From the IMG/VR virus record IMGVR_UViG_3300032289_002198, positions 1-41,412 of that record: a stretch of DNA of 41,412 bases; one strand, 5' to 3'. A program made the position numbers and the translations under genes. The DNA comes from a virus. The notes beneath the pieces are model-generated. The model made no database searches. It saw only the letters and a list, made by a program, of their open reading frames with translations, and was not told where the DNA came from. Numbering within the stretch: position 1 is the first letter of the stretch; the number at the start of each line of letters is the position of its first letter. Shown piece after piece: positions 17,330 to 26,867 of the stretch.

Positions 17330-18946
17330 ATTATTGTGCAATATAGATAAGTAGTTATTAATATCTCCGTTAGGCATATGATGCACATCAAAAATTTCTG
17401 GTTTTATTTTAAAAACGCCCGAAAAAATAGCTTCTTCTGTTCCTATGTGTCCTAAGTTTAAAGATTTATCTAAAAAGTCATAAAAATAAGTGTTTAACTC
17501 ATTTATTGCATTAATACCACCTCCAAAGAAAGCTGCCCTTAATACTTTAGATGGTTTTGAAGGACATAGTTGCTCATAACCTTTATATGAATATCCATGT
17601 ATTTCTGTATATATTGGATATGGATATGAAGTTATAAACAAATTATCTGGCTTAATTTTATTAAAATCTATCTTTTCAAAATTTTTCACATTATAACTAT
17701 TAACCAGCCCAGCGTCTATCCAAAAATATCTTTTACCTTTAAAACAATAAGCACTATTATAAGCTGCATATTTTAAAAACTCTATTTTATGTAAAGTAAG
17801 TGAAATATAATCTGGATTTTTAATAATACTGTCCCACATCCAGCTAGATTGAGTCTTCCACTCTTTTGTGCTAGTAATTTCTACAACTCTGTTATGATAG
17901 TACATTCTTCTTATATCTTCTAGATTTCTGAAATGCACTATTGCCTTTTTACCAGCCGTAAGTCTATTTATTTGTTCATAATATCTTTCATCAGCAAAAA
18001 TTACTATTGGAACATTGGCCTCTAATAATTTTTCTAATCCTTTTATATAATGATCCTCAAAATTTCTATCATCTATCTTATCTCTATTTATATCTATTAA
18101 TGCAGTGACTAGTACATTTTCATATTCTGTATGATCTTTATCGGTATTTCTGATTTGTAACGCAAGCTCATCAAATTTATAATAATCTACCCAAGGCAAA
18201 ATTCTATTTTTAGATAATTCTTCAGGAAATAATGTTTCTGGTGTTGTCAGCTCATTTGGTCTTTTATTAACCATTATACTTTCGCCGTCACCGGTATGTA
18301 TAACACATTTTTTATTTAAATAAACGCCCTTAAAACCTAAACCAAAAAATTTTCTATCTATATTCCATTCATTATAATACTTCTCTACTCTACCTAGAAG
18401 AATTAAATCTTCTCTTCTTTTTAAGTTTGGGCTCCCCTGCCAAATAAACCAATGGAAGTGATTTTTAGTTATGCGCCATGGTTTTTTATAAAAGAATGTA
18501 TTATCTATTAATGTATCATCATATGAATCTATACACTCTTCTTGAAAAGTGCGCCAAGATATATCTACAGAACCTATATCTCTATATTTTTCTAATACTT
18601 GTTTTGATAGAGTTAAATATCCTGTGTCTATAAAATACCAATCTTCTTCTAAATAAAAAATATACTTTGTGGAGCAGAAAGATGTCATAAAATCTTGCGC
18701 CCACCACAATCCTCTGTTCTCAGGGAAACAAATAATGTCTGCGATTTCCCCATATTTTTCAACTAAATTTTCAAAAACGCCTTCAACGGCGCTATCATCT
18801 ACAATCACAATTTTTGTAACTATATCCCTAGTTCTAAGAAAAGACTCCATCGTTTTTTCTAACAAATGGAGTCTATTGCAACTTAAAACATAGGTAGTGA
18901 TCTCGCTCTCAGGCTGATCAATAGTATGTATTTTAATTTTAGCCAC
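17321..18946 (-). CDS. Fusion of GT2 glycosyltransferase and HtrL/YibB-type domain
   Basis: The 541-residue protein has two parts. Residues about 15-250 form a GT-A family 2 transferase: [16 protein letters not shown] at the start, VIVDDS (Asp50-Asp51) binding nucleotide, [11 protein letters not shown] near 74-84 and the metal-binding EED (100-102). Residues about 275-541 resemble the HtrL/YibB family (VTALIDINR, then FADERYY, FWIDAG and a late FFGG), which is linked to surface polysaccharide synthesis. The start is GTG with a weak ribosome site, and the gene overlaps the preceding one by eight bases, so coupling is likely. It probably adds sugars to fibres, virion proteins or host glycans; the acceptor is unknown. 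Confidence 0.75.
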   Translation of the reverse strand: MAKIKIHTIDQPESEITTYVLSCNRLHLLEKTMESFLRTRDIVTKIVIVDDSAVEGVFENLVEKYGEIADIICFPENRGLWWAQDFMTSFCSTKYIFYLEEDWYFIDTGYLTLSKQVLEKYRDIGSVDISWRTFQEECIDSYDDTLIDNTFFYKKPWRITKNHFHWFIWQGSPNLKRREDLILLGRVEKYYNEWNIDRKFFGLGFKGVYLNKKCVIHTGDGESIMVNKRPNELTTPETLFPEELSKNRILPWVDYYKFDELALQIRNTDKDHTEYENVLVTALIDINRDKIDDRNFEDHYIKGLEKLLEANVPIVIFADERYYEQINRLTAGKKAIVHFRNLEDIRRMYYHNRVVEITSTKEWKTQSSWMWDSIIKNPDYISLTLHKIEFLKYAAYNSAYCFKGKRYFWIDAGLVNSYNVKNFEKIDFNKIKPDNLFITSYPYPIYTEIHGYSYKGYEQLCPSKPSKVLRAAFFGGGINAINELNTYFYDFLDKSLNLGHIGTEEAIFSGVFKIKPEIFDVHHMPNGDINNYLSILHNNGV

Positions 18947-20552
18947 GTTTTAATACCATTAAATTATTAACAAACCAACCCATATAATAACCTTGAGTCA
19001 CATGATTAAGAATAGAATTTTCTATATCATTATCTCTTATAAAACCTTCTTTATTAAATTTATCTTCCCAATATTCTTTTGGTTGACAATTTATATGACC
19101 GGTGCCACCTTGCCCAGGTTTAGCAGCAGTCCATATAATTACGCCGCCAGGAGCAACATTTTTGCATACTGCTTTAACTACATTATCAGATAATTTTTCA
19201 TGTATATGTTCTGCAACTTCTAAGCATATTACTATATTGCCTTGATCATTTACAGTAAATAAATCTTCATGGAATAAATTTGGCCTACCTTTTACTTTAG
19301 GATCAATGTCGTATCCTACTGCATCAAAACCTATATCTCTTAACGCATTAACATAAGTTCCTAAACCACAACCGATATCTACTATTTTGGCGTCTGGTAC
19401 AGCATGATTTTTAAACCAAGAAGCTAAATTTTGAGCAAAAGGCTTTTCTTCTTCATCTATTTGCTCTAGATTACAATTTTCACTAATTTGATACCAACCA
19501 TTGCCAGTGTAAACATTCATAACGTCAGTAAAATATTTTTCATATTTTGGAGCTATATTTTCTAATGAGAATTTCTCACCTTGCTTGCGGCAATCGGCTG
19601 GGTTTATTTTATCCACATTTAATGCTGCGTTTACAAAATCTTCAAAAGTGCGACAGCGGAACCCAGTTACACCATGCAAGTTGTTTTCCGTGGCCGCACC
19701 CCAGTCAGTGGTAATCGTAGGTGTGCCGGAAATCAAATTTTCAACCTGAACCCCACCGAATGGCTCAACATACATGCTAGGTAAGAAGCTGGCCTTTGCC
19801 TTCTTCATTAATTCTTTTCTTTTAGCTAAATCAGCATATCCAACGTATTCACAATGAGACGGTAAATGATACCCCTCTTCTTTTTGCCCAGCGACAATCA
19901 GTTTCGCTCCTATTTTTTCTGTGACTTGAATGGCTATATTAACGCCCTTGCCGTCGTAAACGCGCCCAAGGTATAAAAAGTAATCATCTTTCTTATCACA
20001 GTATTCAAATTCATTAAGGTCAAAATAGTTGGGTATAACTACATCATACCAACTTTGACGGCACTCACCAACATTTTGCAGTCCACAATAAGCATGATAG
20101 ATAGCATAAGACTCAAAAATTTTCCATTGAGCCCAATGCCCACCCGCATAACCAATTCCGGGCTCGACGCAAATCAAGTCTTGATGCGCGTCACAAACAG
20201 GCCTTACGCCACTACCCCAGAACGGTAGTATAAAATCGTGCTGTTGTTTGCGCTTGCCAACTTCTGCAATCGCATTTCGGTAAAACGTTTGATACGCATG
20301 ATCGTTAACGTCAAACTTAAAAAAGTTTTTGCGCCAATCATACGACCCGTAAGCGATTTCTAAATCACGGTTGGTTGTTACTGTAACGTGTTCATCGCAG
20401 TCCAGCTCCGAATCTTCGTGGCCGTAATGAATGATAGTATGCCCGCGCGGGCGCATCATCTTTGCAAACTTCACAACTTTTTGCGTGTAGGCACAACTTA
20501 CGTACTCTTTGTTTGAAACAGTGTGCGGTAAACCTAGAATGTGAAAACGCAT
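18939..20552 (-). CDS. Fusion of GT4-like glycosyltransferase and SAM methyltransferase
   Basis: I place the start at ATG 20552 ([13 protein letters not shown]), not the GTG at 20591, because a promoter-like GTGTATAAT lies between them. The N-terminal part (about residues 1-345) is a GT-B glycosyltransferase: [12 protein letters not shown] near 192-203 and EPFGGV.VENLISG near 263-276 are the family 4 donor-site motifs. The C-terminal part (about 360-537) is a class I methyltransferase with VDIGCGLG at 391-398 and ICLEVAEHI after it. The GT part is visibly richer in GC than the methyltransferase part, suggesting separate origins. The enzyme could make or methylate a surface glycan. Confidence 0.8.
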   Translation of the reverse strand: MRFHILGLPHTVSNKEYVSCAYTQKVVKFAKMMRPRGHTIIHYGHEDSELDCDEHVTVTTNRDLEIAYGSYDWRKNFFKFDVNDHAYQTFYRNAIAEVGKRKQQHDFILPFWGSGVRPVCDAHQDLICVEPGIGYAGGHWAQWKIFESYAIYHAYCGLQNVGECRQSWYDVVIPNYFDLNEFEYCDKKDDYFLYLGRVYDGKGVNIAIQVTEKIGAKLIVAGQKEEGYHLPSHCEYVGYADLAKRKELMKKAKASFLPSMYVEPFGGVQVENLISGTPTITTDWGAATENNLHGVTGFRCRTFEDFVNAALNVDKINPADCRKQGEKFSLENIAPKYEKYFTDVMNVYTGNGWYQISENCNLEQIDEEEKPFAQNLASWFKNHAVPDAKIVDIGCGLGTYVNALRDIGFDAVGYDIDPKVKGRPNLFHEDLFTVNDQGNIVICLEVAEHIHEKLSDNVVKAVCKNVAPGGVIIWTAAKPGQGGTGHINCQPKEYWEDKFNKEGFIRDNDIENSILNHVTQGYYMGWFVNNLMVLKRG

Positions 20553-20582
20553 GGTTATTGGTACTCTTTGATTATGCAGTAG

Positions 20583-20592
20583 ATTATACACT
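20583..20592 (-). promoter_or_regulatory. AGTGTATAAT promoter-like element upstream of GT4-methyltransferase gene
   Basis: The minus strand reads AGTGTATAATCTAC, one base different from the consensus GGTGTATAAT. It overlaps the stop codon of the sulfotransferase-like gene and lies 31 bases before ATG 20552, a spacing matching the other copies. This supports the ATG start for the downstream gene. Confidence 0.5.
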
Positions 20593-21154
20593 AAAATTGT
20601 GCATTTTTAACTTCGCTTAACCTAGTGTATAGTTCAATGTCTTCAGAGTAATACTTTTTTGCCCAGTGTAGTTGATCTTCAGTCAAATTGGGTTTTGAGG
20701 GTTCGCTGTTTGTTGTTGGCAGGGGAGTAGGTAAACCAAGATATTCAGCGCAAACATTTAAATTTTCAAATAAAAAATATCGAGCTTGCGGATGGTTCAT
20801 TAAACCCATGCTGGCAATAGTCCAAGTATGCACATCATCTAAATGATTTGCAATAACGTCGTCTGGAGTTTTTTTCAATCTTGCGCACGCGCTCACAAAC
20901 CTGTCGAGTGGATTGCGCACCACAACTGCAAAAGTAATTTGTTGAGGAACGCTTCCAGTGCGTAAATCATGCATCCATTCAGTAATGTTCATTACAGGAT
21001 GCCAACGCTCGTTTACGTGATATTCAGAATAACTTTCTTGACTAGCTTGAGGATTTAAATGCTTTAGTATCAAACTAAACAACGTAAAACTTCCACTTCT
21101 AGGCACAAGCGCAAGACCAACTGTGTGATTGTGCCACAAAACACCTCTACTCAT
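20591..21154 (-). CDS. Sulfotransferase-like protein (carbohydrate sulfotransferase type)
   Basis: The 187-residue protein carries the two PAPS-binding signatures of sulfotransferases: an N-terminal 5'-phosphosulfate loop [11 protein letters not shown] (about 17-27) and a 3'-phosphate-binding segment [13 protein letters not shown] (about 78-90). The C-terminal [20 protein letters not shown] is the family's usual ending, also seen in the paralogous 270-residue protein upstream. It is short but seems complete. AGGA lies about 8 bases before the ATG, and the gene overlaps the preceding sulfotransferase-like gene by eight bases. It probably transfers sulfate to a sugar on phage fibres or host glycans. 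Confidence 0.75.
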   Translation of the reverse strand: MSRGVLWHNHTVGLALVPRSGSFTLFSLILKHLNPQASQESYSEYHVNERWHPVMNITEWMHDLRTGSVPQQITFAVVVRNPLDRFVSACARLKKTPDDVIANHLDDVHTWTIASMGLMNHPQARYFLFENLNVCAEYLGLPTPLPTTNSEPSKPNLTEDQLHWAKKYYSEDIELYTRLSEVKNAQF

Positions 21155-21653
21155 GTGGCAATCCTTTGTTTAAGTGAGGATAATCTATAGTGGGAATTGG
21201 TTTACTCAAGAAATCGCACAGTTTGCCCCATTTGTCTGCTTCTTTTAAATCAAGTATCAGCAGGTCATTGCACCTACCAGAAAAATAGTTATGCACTAGA
21301 TCGTGGTAATCATCATATGCCTGCATAAATTTTTTTTTATCAAATATAGTAGTTTTGTACAGAATGGCGCGTCCCTCTAATAACCATAAAAGATCATTAG
21401 AATGGCGTGGTGTTAAAGCGGCACTTTTGATCCATGAATCTTTATCTCTAGTGGTCAGAATAAATTTACTATTTGGATAAAAAACATCTAAAATAGGAAA
21501 TCTAGCAGCTATAGCGGTATCAGTACTGGCTTGATGTTTTTTTATTTCTTCATAGCTCAATGGTTGATGCACTGCTGAGTAACCTAGCATTTTTAATGCT
21601 TCGGTTAAAGAAGTGGTTCCAGTTCGTGTTAAACCAATCCCAAATATCTTCAT
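21147..21653 (-). CDS. Sulfotransferase-family protein
   Basis: The 168-residue protein begins with GIGLTRTGTTSLTEALKMLG, the PAPS loop typical of a sulfotransferase family distinct from the two neighbouring paralogues, followed by a strand-helix segment and FILTTRDKDSWIKS (about 85-98), the 3'-phosphate site. The C-terminus (PIPTIDYPHLNKG) fits the family. Its ATG overlaps the stop of the oxygenase gene as ATGA, so expression is coupled. It likely modifies a glycan or small metabolite together with the neighbouring enzymes; substrate unknown. Confidence 0.75.
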   Translation of the reverse strand: MKIFGIGLTRTGTTSLTEALKMLGYSAVHQPLSYEEIKKHQASTDTAIAARFPILDVFYPNSKFILTTRDKDSWIKSAALTPRHSNDLLWLLEGRAILYKTTIFDKKKFMQAYDDYHDLVHNYFSGRCNDLLILDLKEADKWGKLCDFLSKPIPTIDYPHLNKGLPHE

Positions 21654-22219
21654 ACAAGATTAATACCTTTGGGCACACAAAACCCAAACATAAACAATGT
21701 GCGCGGAGAATTACCGGAGCATTGATCAACACTATGAAACAAGTCTGTAACCAAGTACGCCATTAAATCACCAGCGTTCAAATCATATGTTTTATCTTCC
21801 ACATGAATCAATCCTCCGTTTTCTGCTTTGCTTGTTAAAATATTAAATCTTGCTCCTGACATTCCTTCACCCACACTTGGATCTTTATGGCGATAAACAT
21901 CGCCTTCGTTAAATGTTACACTTACCACCACGCCGTCTTTTCCATGATCTGGAATTACTTTGCAATTTTTCACTACTTCAAATGTGTTGCGTATACGATT
22001 TTGTATGTCATATACTAACTGGCAGTAATTAATTTTAGTACTCATTCGATTAGTGTATCTTTTTTTAGTCGTTTCAAACTGCTTTGCCTCCCAGTTCCCG
22101 GTTATACCATCGCAAAATTGATTTTCTTGAATTGCTTGATCAATCCAGCAATTGAGTAGGTTACACTCTTCTTGTGTGATAAAATTTCTAACTAATAATA
22201 CTTGTCCATCATAAATCAT
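21650..22219 (-). CDS. 2-oxoglutarate/Fe(II)-dependent oxygenase
   Basis: The 189-residue protein has the jelly-roll oxygenase signature: iron ligands His111 and Asp113 in YRHKDPS, distal His162 in DLFHSVDQ, and a 2-oxoglutarate-binding Arg173 in SPRTLFMFGF. The N-terminal VLLVRNFITQEEC is the common start of such phage and bacterial enzymes. AGGAGA precedes the ATG. The gene lies between sulfotransferase-like genes, so hydroxylation of a sugar, lipid or fibre residue is a reasonable role, although the substrate is not visible in the sequence. Confidence 0.85.
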   Translation of the reverse strand: MIYDGQVLLVRNFITQEECNLLNCWIDQAIQENQFCDGITGNWEAKQFETTKKRYTNRMSTKINYCQLVYDIQNRIRNTFEVVKNCKVIPDHGKDGVVVSVTFNEGDVYRHKDPSVGEGMSGARFNILTSKAENGGLIHVEDKTYDLNAGDLMAYLVTDLFHSVDQCSGNSPRTLFMFGFCVPKGINLV

Positions 22220-23021
22220 TGTAGTCTCCTAAAATAGCTTGGACGCGCGCTGCGCCATACGACAATATCAAAACTTCAAATTCATTGAAGCTCATAGTGT
22301 GAATTTCTCCTTGCATATCAATAACTATCACTGGCTGATCGATGCCTAGCTCTTGGGTGCGTTTAGCCAGAACATACATAGATGTTAACATAGACACATC
22401 CGCTACTGTCCAAGCAAGTCGCCAACCTTCGGGAGTTTGCCATCCTGCTGCCAACCAATCTGGCGTATCTGGCTCAGGGTTTTCGCCATTTAGTGAATTA
22501 TAAAGGTTTATATCTTCTGCATAGTATTGACGCACCAAAGCTTCTTGCTGCTCAGTGAGATTGGGTAAATCACTACCTAAATCAATATTTTCTAAATCGA
22601 AATATGGGTTAACACCAAGATATATTGCACATTCTGCAAGTTGCTCTGGAAATTTAAAATATTGCGCATTTGATGCAATCGCCCCAATATTTTTTAAAGA
22701 CTCAAATACGGGGTTGTTTAAATTTAACAAAGCTTGCTCAACAGAAACATCTAATTTTTTACAGTTAAATAGAAACCGATTAATTGGATCACGCACCAAC
22801 ACGGCAAAAGGACCAGTTGATAAAATATCTGTTGACACTAAACTAGTATTTATTGCTTCTGAAAATTCTTCTGCAAAAGTCGAAATATCCGTGTTATCTT
22901 CTGGTATTTCTAAACCGCTATTTGCATAGTAGGTTGCTAATATTTTCTTTAAGATTAATTTACTGCCGCTAGATTCAACTAGCAAAAATCTTTTAACGCC
23001 ATTCCATATATAATTTGACAT
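22209..23021 (-). CDS. Divergent sulfotransferase-like domain fused to a tail-assembly-type domain
   Basis: The 270-residue protein is a paralogue of the 187-residue sulfotransferase: it shares VLVRDPINRFLFNCKKL (about 74-90) and LTEQQEALVRQYYAEDINLY. The PAPS loop is altered to VESSGSKLILKK, having lost the usual Arg, so catalysis is doubtful. After about residue 185 an extra domain follows (GWRLAWTVADVSMLTSMYV, then VIDMQGEIHTMSFNEFEVL), which resembles DUF4376-like domains of phage tail fibre operons. AGGAGA precedes the ATG. It follows the fibre paralogues directly, so it may be a fibre chaperone or modifier. The DUF4376 link is by pattern. Confidence 0.55.
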   Translation of the reverse strand: MSNYIWNGVKRFLLVESSGSKLILKKILATYYANSGLEIPEDNTDISTFAEEFSEAINTSLVSTDILSTGPFAVLVRDPINRFLFNCKKLDVSVEQALLNLNNPVFESLKNIGAIASNAQYFKFPEQLAECAIYLGVNPYFDLENIDLGSDLPNLTEQQEALVRQYYAEDINLYNSLNGENPEPDTPDWLAAGWQTPEGWRLAWTVADVSMLTSMYVLAKRTQELGIDQPVIVIDMQGEIHTMSFNEFEVLILSYGAARVQAILGDYNDL

Positions 23022-23031
23022 TTAAATTCTC

Positions 23032-24294
23032 CTATATTCCAGTGTGTCTAAAAGTAGTGTTGGCAATTTTTTGATTGGTCCATTCTGTGCCGTCTGGAGC
23101 ATTGTCATAATCACGAAAACGTAAAACCCCATTGGCAGAATCATTAGTTAAACTAACCCCGGAATCTGCAATAGAATTGACACCATCAGTAGCTCCAACG
23201 CCGATATCGCTATTGACTTCTGTTTTGTAGCCATGAACATATTGACGAACAAAAATTGGTGGAAGTGTTTCATTTGCAACGCCTGTTGCTTGCAAATTTA
23301 AAGCTTGTCCAATCGCATTTGCGGTATTTCTTGTGGTCAAAGCACCAGCACCCCCATATATTTCATTAACATTGCTCAACGCCACACCAGAATTTACAGG
23401 ATCTGCAAACGTATTAGTAGCTACGGTGTTATAATTAAATTTTGTGCAGCTCACACGACCAAGAAAATTGTTGTAAGTATCGCCAGTTTGATCACACCAG
23501 TAAATGTCATCATAGTATACTGTGTATGTAGCAGAATTAGTTCCACCATTTGTAAACTCACTTTGTGCCCCTCTAAAAAGTCCCAAACAAATACCACGAA
23601 CATTAAGGCTGGGTTGTACAGTATTTTGCGCGGTTGTGGTAAGATCGATTGTATTATCGTTTGAGTTTCTGTTTAATTTAATTTGAACGGAACCACCAGA
23701 ACCTGTACTGCTTATTGCGTATTTTACTTCAATATAATTCCAAGCGTTTTCTGTAACAAGACTTGATGAAGCTGCAAGCAACGTGTAATAACTTGGTTCA
23801 AAATATGAGTAACATGTAGCACTACAGCCACTTTTACCGCAATTACAGCTAAATACTAAACTGGCGTTCCAAGCTCCATTTGGATTGCTAGTGCCTCGGC
23901 GTCTTACTTCTATCTGCCCCAAACTATTGATGCCCACAAAAAAATGTGGTCGAGCTGAATCATCAATTAAAGTAGCAATAGGCACAAATGTTGCATAATG
24001 CGTTGCGGTTGTTCTGCCCGCAGGCAAAAAATTGTACCAAGCAAATCCAAAAACACCTGCGGTGTGGTTGGCGTTACTTGGATGTGTAATACTAATTCTG
24101 GGATAGGTTAAACTAGAGCTTACTAGTCTTAAACAAGCTCCGTTATTGCGCGGAGAAACATTGTTAGAATCTAAAGCAGTTAAAATCGTAATTCCATTAA
24201 CATGGCCAGTATTAAAATCTGCGTAATTTAAATATGATTTTACAAGCGAAAACGAACTATAGTTTTCAAAACCTTCGTATGTAATAAGACTCAT
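23032..24294 (-). CDS. Fibre or adhesin protein, paralogue C
   Basis: I choose ATG 24294 (MSLITYEGFENY) over the upstream start at 24408: it has AAGGAAAAAAAG just before it and matches the N-termini of both paralogues, and it avoids overlap with the preceding gene. The 420-residue protein resembles phage concanavalin/LamG-like adhesins: a GVFGFAWYNF stretch, WNYIEVKYAI (strands around a receptor site), a YYDDIYWCD motif and a conserved end (FRDYDNAPDGTEWTNQKIA). A Cys-rich insertion SCNCGKSGCSATCYS at about 150-164 is absent from the other two copies. Likely a tail fibre or receptor-binding protein. Confidence 0.7.
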   Translation of the reverse strand: MSLITYEGFENYSSFSLVKSYLNYADFNTGHVNGITILTALDSNNVSPRNNGACLRLVSSSLTYPRISITHPSNANHTAGVFGFAWYNFLPAGRTTATHYATFVPIATLIDDSARPHFFVGINSLGQIEVRRRGTSNPNGAWNASLVFSCNCGKSGCSATCYSYFEPSYYTLLAASSSLVTENAWNYIEVKYAISSTGSGGSVQIKLNRNSNDNTIDLTTTAQNTVQPSLNVRGICLGLFRGAQSEFTNGGTNSATYTVYYDDIYWCDQTGDTYNNFLGRVSCTKFNYNTVATNTFADPVNSGVALSNVNEIYGGAGALTTRNTANAIGQALNLQATGVANETLPPIFVRQYVHGYKTEVNSDIGVGATDGVNSIADSGVSLTNDSANGVLRFRDYDNAPDGTEWTNQKIANTTFRHTGI

Positions 24295-24304
24295 CTTTTT
24301 TTCC

Positions 24305-25483
24305 TTATAAGTTAACAGTTGTATATTTAAAAATAGTGTTAGTAATTTTTTGATTACCCCATTCACTACCGTCAGAGTAATTGTCGTAATCTCTAAAAAC
24401 AAGCGCACCAGACACGCCGGTGGTTATTGCAGTGTTTAAATTTGGAAGATTGTCGATTCCCAAACTTAAATCAGCACCATTACTGGCACTATAACCAAAA
24501 GCTACTTGTCGCACAAGGGTAGGATTTAAGCTGCCTGAAACATTAACAGCTTTTAAGTTAAAAGTAGTTCCACTAAGGTTTGTTTGAGCCGTAGTAGATA
24601 AACCTGAATCTAAATCATCGCTCACATTTTGTAGGGCTGTATTTTTGTTTTGCGGCTCGGTAAAGTCATAAAATGCTACAGTATCAAAATTTATTTTATT
24701 GCTACTTATTCTACCCAAAAAAGAATTGTAAGTTGTTCCAGAAGCATCGCACCAATAAATATCGTCGATATAAGTTATGTACTCTTTTGAATGCGTACCG
24801 CCATTTGAAGCAGCGCCATCGCCAAAATGGCGACCAAACACCAAGCTTCTTGCGTTTACATTAGATTGTGCAGTGGTTTGAACATTGGTTAATGTTAACG
24901 CATTTGAACCAAAAGCGCTCGTATTCATTCTAACATTTATTGATCCAGTGGAACCAGACGCCAATGTATAACTTACCTCGATAAAATTCCAATCATTTGC
25001 TAAAATTGTTTGCGTAGTTGCACCTAATGATGTGTAGTTTGTGGCGTCAAAAAGCGGATAATATCCAGCATCATTATTTGTATTCCAATTATAACTAGTG
25101 GAATTCCAGCGACAAACTTCAATTTGATTGCTCGCATTTATTCCAACGTAAAAATGCGATATTCCACTAGGATCTACCACTCCTGCAAGCGGTGTAAATC
25201 TGGGAATACTGCCCGCAGGCGGCAAATAACTATGCCAAGCAAATCCAAAAGTCCCACTTGTGTGATTAAGATTAAAAGGATGCTGTATCAATATTTTAGG
25301 GTAAATCGCACTGTTTGATTCATTAAAATATTTTAAACACGCACCAGAATTTCTGGGCGCAATGTTGTTGGCGTCGGTGATAGTTATTAAACCAATTTGT
25401 CCAACGCTTGAGTAATTTAAAATTGTTTGTATGCCACTAAAATTTGTGTAATTTTCCCATCCCTCAAAAGTAATCAAACTCAT
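24305..25483 (-). CDS. Fibre or adhesin protein, paralogue B
   Basis: The start is ATG 25483 (MSLITFEGWENY) with AAAGGAAC upstream; the longer frame from 25591 would overlap the previous gene by about 100 bases. The 392-residue product has the same layout as its two neighbours: GTFGFAWHSYLPP, DWNFIEVSYTL, YIDDIYWCD and the C-terminal FRDYDNYSDGSEWGNQKI. It is the most diverged at DNA level. It probably forms a lectin-like beta-sandwich on the tail or a fibre, binding a host glycan. Three adjacent variants suggest different receptors or a hetero-oligomer. Confidence 0.7.
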   Translation of the reverse strand: MSLITFEGWENYTNFSGIQTILNYSSVGQIGLITITDANNIAPRNSGACLKYFNESNSAIYPKILIQHPFNLNHTSGTFGFAWHSYLPPAGSIPRFTPLAGVVDPSGISHFYVGINASNQIEVCRWNSTSYNWNTNNDAGYYPLFDATNYTSLGATTQTILANDWNFIEVSYTLASGSTGSINVRMNTSAFGSNALTLTNVQTTAQSNVNARSLVFGRHFGDGAASNGGTHSKEYITYIDDIYWCDASGTTYNSFLGRISSNKINFDTVAFYDFTEPQNKNTALQNVSDDLDSGLSTTAQTNLSGTTFNLKAVNVSGSLNPTLVRQVAFGYSASNGADLSLGIDNLPNLNTAITTGVSGALVFRDYDNYSDGSEWGNQKITNTIFKYTTVNL

Positions 25484-25493
25484 ATTTGTTCCT

Positions 25494-26819
25494 TTATGAA
25501 CCTTGGACGGTGTGTCGAAAAGTAGTGGCTGCAATTTTTTGGTTGGTCCATTCTGTGCCGTCTGGGGCATTGTCATAATCGCGTGATGCAATATGTCCTG
25601 TTACAGCGTTCGAACCAATTGATACATTTTGATTTAATATATTGTTTGCGCCATTTTGTGCGCCCATAGTAATATTAGCCGCTGCGGTGGATTTATACCC
25701 ATATACCGTTTGTTTTACATGTATAGGATTGAGTGTTTCATTTGCAGATTCAATACTTCTTAAATCAATAGTTTGGCCCGACGTTGTAGAAGAAATAGTA
25801 GTAGTCAGTGCTGAAGTATCGACAAATCGCCGCGACAAAACAATCGCTTGATTTTGGTCAAGTGGTTGTGTAAAATTATAATTTTCTACAGTGTCATAGG
25901 ATTGTTTTAAGCATTTTACTTGACCTAAAAAGTTATTAAAAGATGTACCCTCTAAATCACACCAATAAAAATCATCATAATAAGCGTAATAGAGTCTATT
26001 GGCTGGATTACCGGGATGCGTATAGCCAGTTCTAAATCCTGCTGGCAGTGTTGGATCTCGGTGTAAGCCTAATACTATATTAGAACGCATAGCAGATTGT
26101 TCTGTTAGCTGAACATTGTTTAAGTTTATATCTAAAGTAGAATCAGTTTTGGCTCGGTTTAATTTTATTTGAACCAACCCAGTGGCTGAACTGCTGGATA
26201 TAGAGTATTTACACTCTATATAATTCCAATTATTAATTAACAAAGTATTGTTGGTTGTACCCAAAAGACTATAAATTGAATTAGTTTGAAAAGGAATTAA
26301 AGTTTCATTCGTATAAGTAGGGCCGGAGTTGAATGTAAATATATTGCCAGTATTCCAAACAACATTACTAGAATTAAGAGTATTACGGGTATACTGCCAA
26401 CCAGATGTAATATTTACGTTAGTTACAAATCTACAAATCTGAAGCTGACCTAGACTATTTATTCCAATGTAAAAATGTGGGTGACCTGTTTCTGATACTA
26501 AACCAGCGATAGGGAAAAATCCTGAATATTGTGAAGCTACGCTTGAATTGCTTGGAATATAATTATAAAAAGCAAATCCAAAAACACCATTGTTTCTATT
26601 GTAGTTATCACTAGATATTAATATTCTGGGATAAGCAGATTCGAAAAAACTATAATTTGATCTTGTTTTTAAACAAAATCCTTTATTTCTTGGTTTTACA
26701 TTAACCTCATCTGTAGAATCTAAAGAATATAGAAGCCCTGCCAGTGAATTACCTGAAAACGTAGAATAAAAATTTAAATTTCGGTATTTTTCAAAACCTT
26801 CGTATGTAATAAGACTCAT
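25494..26819 (-). CDS. Fibre or adhesin protein, paralogue A
   Basis: The 441-residue protein starts MSLITYEGFEKY at ATG 26819 with a weak ribosome site and a promoter-like element 37 bases upstream, so the paralogue cluster may be transcribed from here. It has the family features: GVFGFAFYNYIP, NWNYIECKYSI, YYDDFYWCD and the end ASRDYDNAPDGTEWTNQKIA. It is longer than the other two because of an insertion at about 130-170 rich in Asn and Thr. A lectin-like role is inferred from the concanavalin-like layout. Confidence 0.7.
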   Translation of the reverse strand: MSLITYEGFEKYRNLNFYSTFSGNSLAGLLYSLDSTDEVNVKPRNKGFCLKTRSNYSFFESAYPRILISSDNYNRNNGVFGFAFYNYIPSNSSVASQYSGFFPIAGLVSETGHPHFYIGINSLGQLQICRFVTNVNITSGWQYTRNTLNSSNVVWNTGNIFTFNSGPTYTNETLIPFQTNSIYSLLGTTNNTLLINNWNYIECKYSISSSSATGLVQIKLNRAKTDSTLDINLNNVQLTEQSAMRSNIVLGLHRDPTLPAGFRTGYTHPGNPANRLYYAYYDDFYWCDLEGTSFNNFLGQVKCLKQSYDTVENYNFTQPLDQNQAIVLSRRFVDTSALTTTISSTTSGQTIDLRSIESANETLNPIHVKQTVYGYKSTAAANITMGAQNGANNILNQNVSIGSNAVTGHIASRDYDNAPDGTEWTNQKIAATTFRHTVQGS

Positions 26820-26855
26820 ATTTTAATGCTTTAAAATGAAAGGATTTTATATAAT

Positions 26856-26865
26856 AATATACACC
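26856..26865 (-). promoter_or_regulatory. GGTGTATATT promoter-like element upstream of fibre paralogues
   Basis: The minus strand reads GGTGTATATTATTATATAA, 37 bases before ATG 26819. It shares GGTGTATA with the other copies and differs at one base of the core decamer. Confidence 0.45.
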
Positions 26866-26867
26866 GA

